The position numbers were made by a program, and so were the translations under genes. From Rickettsiales bacterium (GTDB lineage Bacteria; Pseudomonadota; Alphaproteobacteria; Rickettsiales; UBA3002), in assembly GCA_947441895.1 (NCBI GenBank), contig CANEUT010000018.1, positions 1 through 15,810 of the forward strand: a DNA stretch of 15,810 nt, given 5' to 3'. A model generated the notes under the pieces. That model was not told where the DNA came from. It ran no database searches and saw only the letters and a program-made list of their open reading frames with translations. Shown piece after piece: positions 13,446 through 15,810 of the stretch (position 1 is its first letter; each line of letters starts with the position of its first letter).

Positions 13446-14671
13446 AACGAAGACGCTGCTTTTTTGGGCCCGCTGTGACGATTGCCACCGCCGCTGCCAC
13501 CAGAACCGCCACTGCGACGTCGATTGCTGCCGCCACGGCGCTTTTGTGGCGCGCTGGATGTGCCGGCGGGCAGGGGAGGCAGCACCGCATCCGGATCCAT
13601 GAGTTTTTGAATGTTGCGCCATTTCAGCGCATCTTCGGGCGTAATGAAGCTAATGGCCGAACCATCGGCCCCGGCACGGCCGGTGCGGCCAATGCGGTGA
13701 ATGTAATCTTCCGGTGCTTGCGGCAAATCGAAGTTCACGACATGCTCGATGTGCGGAATGTCGAGCCCACGGGCGGCAATATCCGTCGCCACCAGAATGC
13801 GGTGCTTTTTCTCGCGGAAGGCAAGCAGCACGCGTTCGCGGTGACGCTGGTCAAGGTCACCATGAATGGCATCGGCCGTGAAGCCCGATTTTTTAAGGCG
13901 ATCGGCCAGTTTTTCAGTGGCAAATTTTGCTTTCACGAAAATGATGATCGTGCCGTCGCGCTCTTTAATTTCGCGTACCAGATTGTTGTATTTATCGTCG
14001 GCTGAAACATGCAATATTTTTTGCTCGATACGGTCGGCGGCTTTGTTGGTTTCGCCCACTTCAATCCGCACCGGATTTTTGAGGTATTTTTCCGAAAGCT
14101 TCAAAATTTGTGGTGGCAGCGTGGCCGAGAAAAGCAAGGTTTGGCGCTGCAGTGGCAGATATTTCAGGATTTGCAGAATTTGATCTTCAAAACCCATGTC
14201 GAGCATGCGATCGGTTTCGTCGAGCACCAGATAGCTGGTGTCATGCAGCATGAGGCTGCCGCGCTGCAAATGGTCGATAATGCGGCCCGGCGTGCCCACA
14301 ATAATGCGCGGGCGAGCGCGCAGTTGCGCTTGCTGATTGGGCATGGATTCGCCGCCGATCAGCAGGGCTGATTTAATGGTGCCATAGGGCCCAAGCAGCT
14401 GCTTCACCACGGCTTCCACCTGGTTAGCCAATTCACGCGTTGGCAGCATAATCAGCGCGGTGCCGCGTGAGTTGCTGAGCATTCGCGCAATCATGGGAAT
14501 GCAGAAGGCGGCGGTTTTGCCCGATCCCGTCATGGCGGTGCCCAAAATATCGCGGCCGTTCAGCGCATCGGGAATGGCTTGCGCCTGAATGGGGGTGGGG
14601 GTGGTGAATTTCATGGCTGTCAGCGCCGTGCGCAAGGCAGGCGGCAGGGTTAGTTCTTCAAAACTTTGCAT
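13442..14671 (-). CDS. DEAD-box ATP-dependent RNA helicase (RhlE-like)
   Basis: This 409-residue protein has the complete helicase core: Q-motif ending PTPIQ (25-29), motif I AMTGSGKT (46-53), Ia PTRELA (77-82), Ib TPGR (127-130), motif II DETD (151-154), III SAT (182-184), V ATDIAARGLDIP (295-306) and VI HRIGRTGR (325-332). Motif II reads DETD instead of DEAD, a conservative change in the third residue that leaves both catalytic acids. After residue 375 the tail is Gly/Ser/Arg-rich (RRGGSNRRR, GGSGGSGGG), typical of RNA-binding extensions. It unwinds RNA in mRNA decay or ribosome assembly. AGGA precedes the ATG. The cold-shock gene lies upstream on the same strand, suggesting induction in the cold. 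A hairpin element begins at its stop codon and may stabilise or end the message. Confidence 0.93.
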   Translation of the reverse strand: MQSFEELTLPPALRTALTAMKFTTPTPIQAQAIPDALNGRDILGTAMTGSGKTAAFCIPMIARMLSNSRGTALIMLPTRELANQVEAVVKQLLGPYGTIKSALLIGGESMPNQQAQLRARPRIIVGTPGRIIDHLQRGSLMLHDTSYLVLDETDRMLDMGFEDQILQILKYLPLQRQTLLFSATLPPQILKLSEKYLKNPVRIEVGETNKAADRIEQKILHVSADDKYNNLVREIKERDGTIIIFVKAKFATEKLADRLKKSGFTADAIHGDLDQRHRERVLLAFREKKHRILVATDIAARGLDIPHIEHVVNFDLPQAPEDYIHRIGRTGRAGADGSAISFITPEDALKWRNIQKLMDPDAVLPPLPAGTSSAPQKRRGGSNRRRSGGSGGSGGGNRHSGPKKAASSF

Positions 14672-14769
14672 GGGGTAGTCCTATATTTACGGAGATTGTG
14701 TGGGGTAGCACCTAAACACAATCAACGCGCCCGATGCGCGGCGTAAATAGGTACTAAAAAAACGGGGAG

Positions 14770-14811
14770 AAAAAACAAGAGAAGGCCGCCGAGGCCCGAA
14801 AGCCCCGGCGG
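14770..14811 (-). terminator. Terminator or attenuator between the cold-shock gene and the helicase
   Basis: On the minus strand, CCGCCGGGGC pairs with GCCTCGGCGG (one G-T pair) over a six-base loop. A pyrimidine-rich run ending in six T residues (14775-14770) follows. The stem begins ten bases after the csp stop. It probably yields an abundant monocistronic csp message with partial read-through to the helicase. Confidence 0.65.
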
Positions 14812-14820
14812 GGTATATAT

Positions 14821-15027
14821 TTAGTCGGCGATTTTCAGATTCGCAGCCGAGGTCTTGCCTTTATTGGTGGCAAGTTCATAGCTGATTTTTTGGCCTTCGT
14901 TCAGCGAACGCAAGCCTGCAGCTTCGAGTGCAGTGATGTGAACGAACACGTCCGCACCGCCTTGATCAGGTTGAACGAAGCCGTAGCCTTTGGTTGGGTT
15001 GAACCATTTTACGATACCGGTAGCCAT
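14821..15027 (-). CDS. Cold-shock domain protein (CspA family)
   Basis: This 68-residue protein is a single cold-shock domain. It starts MATGIVKWFNPTKGYGFVQP, with RNP1 KGYGFV at 13-18 and RNP2 VFVHI at 27-31, the aromatic surfaces that bind single-stranded RNA. The end KTSAANLKIAD is typical of alphaproteobacterial CspA-type proteins. It acts as an RNA chaperone in the cytosol, melting structure during cold shock, or in general growth in some paralogues. The start is firm: AAGGAG lies eight bases before the ATG. The leader upstream carries a 21-bp palindrome (15062-15082), and csp genes often have regulatory leaders. A hairpin terminator follows, then a DEAD-box helicase on the same strand. 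The paralogue letter cannot be assigned. Confidence 0.95.
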   Translation of the reverse strand: MATGIVKWFNPTKGYGFVQPDQGGADVFVHITALEAAGLRSLNEGQKISYELATNKGKTSAANLKIAD

Positions 15028-15358
15028 GTAGAAAACTCCTTAAAGTCTGCGTTAGTTTACAATTTTTCCACTATGGAAAAATCGTAAAAGAGTCGAATCT
15101 GAATGCCGAAATGGCAATGAAACTCTTTGCAAACATGAGGAGGAGGTTGGCTCCATCCGCACCACCGTAGGAATTCACTTGGGGAGCGAATCGAAGCAGT
15201 AGTTCTGATTATCAAAGAGTTATCAATTGAACTCTGGTGCCTGTTATGCTCCAAAAATGGCTTCCCGTCAAGGCAAAGGGTGGCATAGCCAACACCGATG
15301 AGGACGGGTTTGCTTTGTAAGCTGGTGTTTTTCAACTGGTTGCGCTAACTAAGCCGCT
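15028..15358. other. Intergenic region between divergent csp and era
   Basis: This gap should contain promoters for both genes and the csp 5' leader. I see no tRNA and no credible gene; the one 92-codon minus-strand frame spanning 15057-15335 has neither ribosome site nor recognisable content. The notable structure is the palindrome at 15062-15082. No promoter pair was good enough to list. Confidence 0.45.
15062..15082. repeat. Perfect inverted repeat in the csp upstream region
   Basis: ATTTTTCCA and TGGAAAAAT are 9-bp perfect arms around CTA, 34 bases upstream of the csp ATG. It is not followed by a T-run on either strand, so it is either an operator or a leader hairpin, perhaps temperature-sensitive because it is A/T-rich. 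Confidence 0.5.
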
Positions 15359-15810
15359 ATGACTCAGGAAAAAACAAACACAAATTGTGGCACGGTGGCG
15401 CTTATTGGCGCACCCAATGCCGGCAAATCGACCCTGCTTAATCGCATGGTGGGCAGTAAAATATCCATCGTCACCCCCAAGGCCCAAACCACCCGGGTGC
15501 GCGTAACAGGCGTCACCATGCAGCTGAACACCCAGCTGATATTTATGGATGTGCCCGGCGTGTTTGATGCCACGCAGCCATTTGAAAAAGCCATGGTGAA
15601 CGCCGCCTGGAGCAGTGCGCGCGAGGCCGATGCCATTTTGTTCATTCACGATGCGCGCAAAAATCCGAATGAAGAAACGGAGATTGCCGTCAACCGCATT
15701 AAGGACATGAAAAAGCCCATTCTGCTGGCGCTGAACAAAACCGATGCCGTGACCGATAAAACCGTGCTGCTGGCGCGTGCCGAATGGTTTAACGAACGCG
15801 CCGAATGGAA
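15359..15810 (+). CDS. era: GTPase Era, N-terminal part (gene continues beyond window)
   Basis: The 150 codons present are the GTPase domain of Era, an essential factor that binds the 3' end of 16S rRNA and assists 30S maturation. G1 is GAPNAGKS (17-24), G2 lies in KAQTTRVRVTG (Thr44/Thr45), G3 is DVPG (64-67) and G4 is NKTD (126-129). The usual Era G3 is DTPG, so Val65 is a mild variant. KISIVTPKAQTTR is diagnostic of Era against other TRAFAC GTPases. The KH RNA-binding domain lies outside the window. No good ribosome site precedes the ATG at 15359, but residues before GTVALIGAPN are short and variable as usual. The gene is not preceded by rnc, with which era is often paired, so it has its own promoter. 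Confidence 0.93.
   Translation, partial: MTQEKTNTNCGTVALIGAPNAGKSTLLNRMVGSKISIVTPKAQTTRVRVTGVTMQLNTQLIFMDVPGVFDATQPFEKAMVNAAWSSAREADAILFIHDARKNPNEETEIAVNRIKDMKKPILLALNKTDAVTDKTVLLARAEWFNERAEW

Noticed and set aside
15057..15335. A 92-codon minus-strand frame between csp and era
   Set aside because: No ribosome site, no recognisable domain, and it overlaps the csp leader region with its palindrome. It looks like a chance frame.

Overview
The window looks like part of an alphaproteobacterial chromosome with intermediate G+C. The order trigger factor, clpP, clpX, lon is the classic alphaproteobacterial protein quality-control block. Era, a cold-shock protein and a DEAD-box RNA helicase follow, and all these core genes are intact. 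The accessory content lies between and beside them. I cannot name the genus from sequence alone.

Layout. Positions 1-1552 (minus strand) hold the start of a prepilin-like gene whose C-terminal half is a string of thrombospondin type-1 (TSP1) repeats. The gene runs off the left edge and carries one frameshift near 1346. Positions 1913-3240 (plus) hold an orphan periplasmic solute-binding protein and a GlcG/HbpS-like protein. Positions 3344-6935 (plus) hold tig, clpP and clpX. A 350-bp cassette at 6946-7295 follows: a small GIY-YIG nuclease gene between two identical 26-bp palindromic ends in inverted orientation. A plus-strand terminator and a second, convergent prepilin-like gene (7350-8123, minus) come next, then lon (8342-10747, plus). 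Clp and Lon genes, often adjacent in this class, are therefore separated here by the nuclease cassette and a pilin gene.

Right half. A cysteine-free ArsR-type regulator (11029-11364, plus) faces three unrecognised minus-strand genes (11382-12374). The gap 12375-12731 has no convincing protein gene, but it has a strong plus-strand terminator and hairpins that suggest a small RNA. A further unrecognised minus-strand gene (12732-13109) is followed by a 276-bp hairpin-rich, MITE-like element (13170-13445). Its right end sits exactly on the stop codon of the DEAD-box helicase. The cold-shock gene lies upstream of the helicase on the same strand with a terminator-like hairpin between them, a cold-adaptation pair. 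Era begins at 15359 and runs off the right edge.

How the genes fit together. Trigger factor folds nascent chains, ClpXP and Lon degrade misfolded or tagged proteins, and the Csp, DEAD-box and Era proteins serve RNA remodelling and 30S ribosome assembly. The two prepilin-like proteins share a C-terminal signature and are clear relatives, one of them with adhesive-type TSP1 modules added. The less ordinary observations are the pilin-TSP1 architecture, the nuclease/palindrome cassette and the double-hairpin element at the helicase stop codon.
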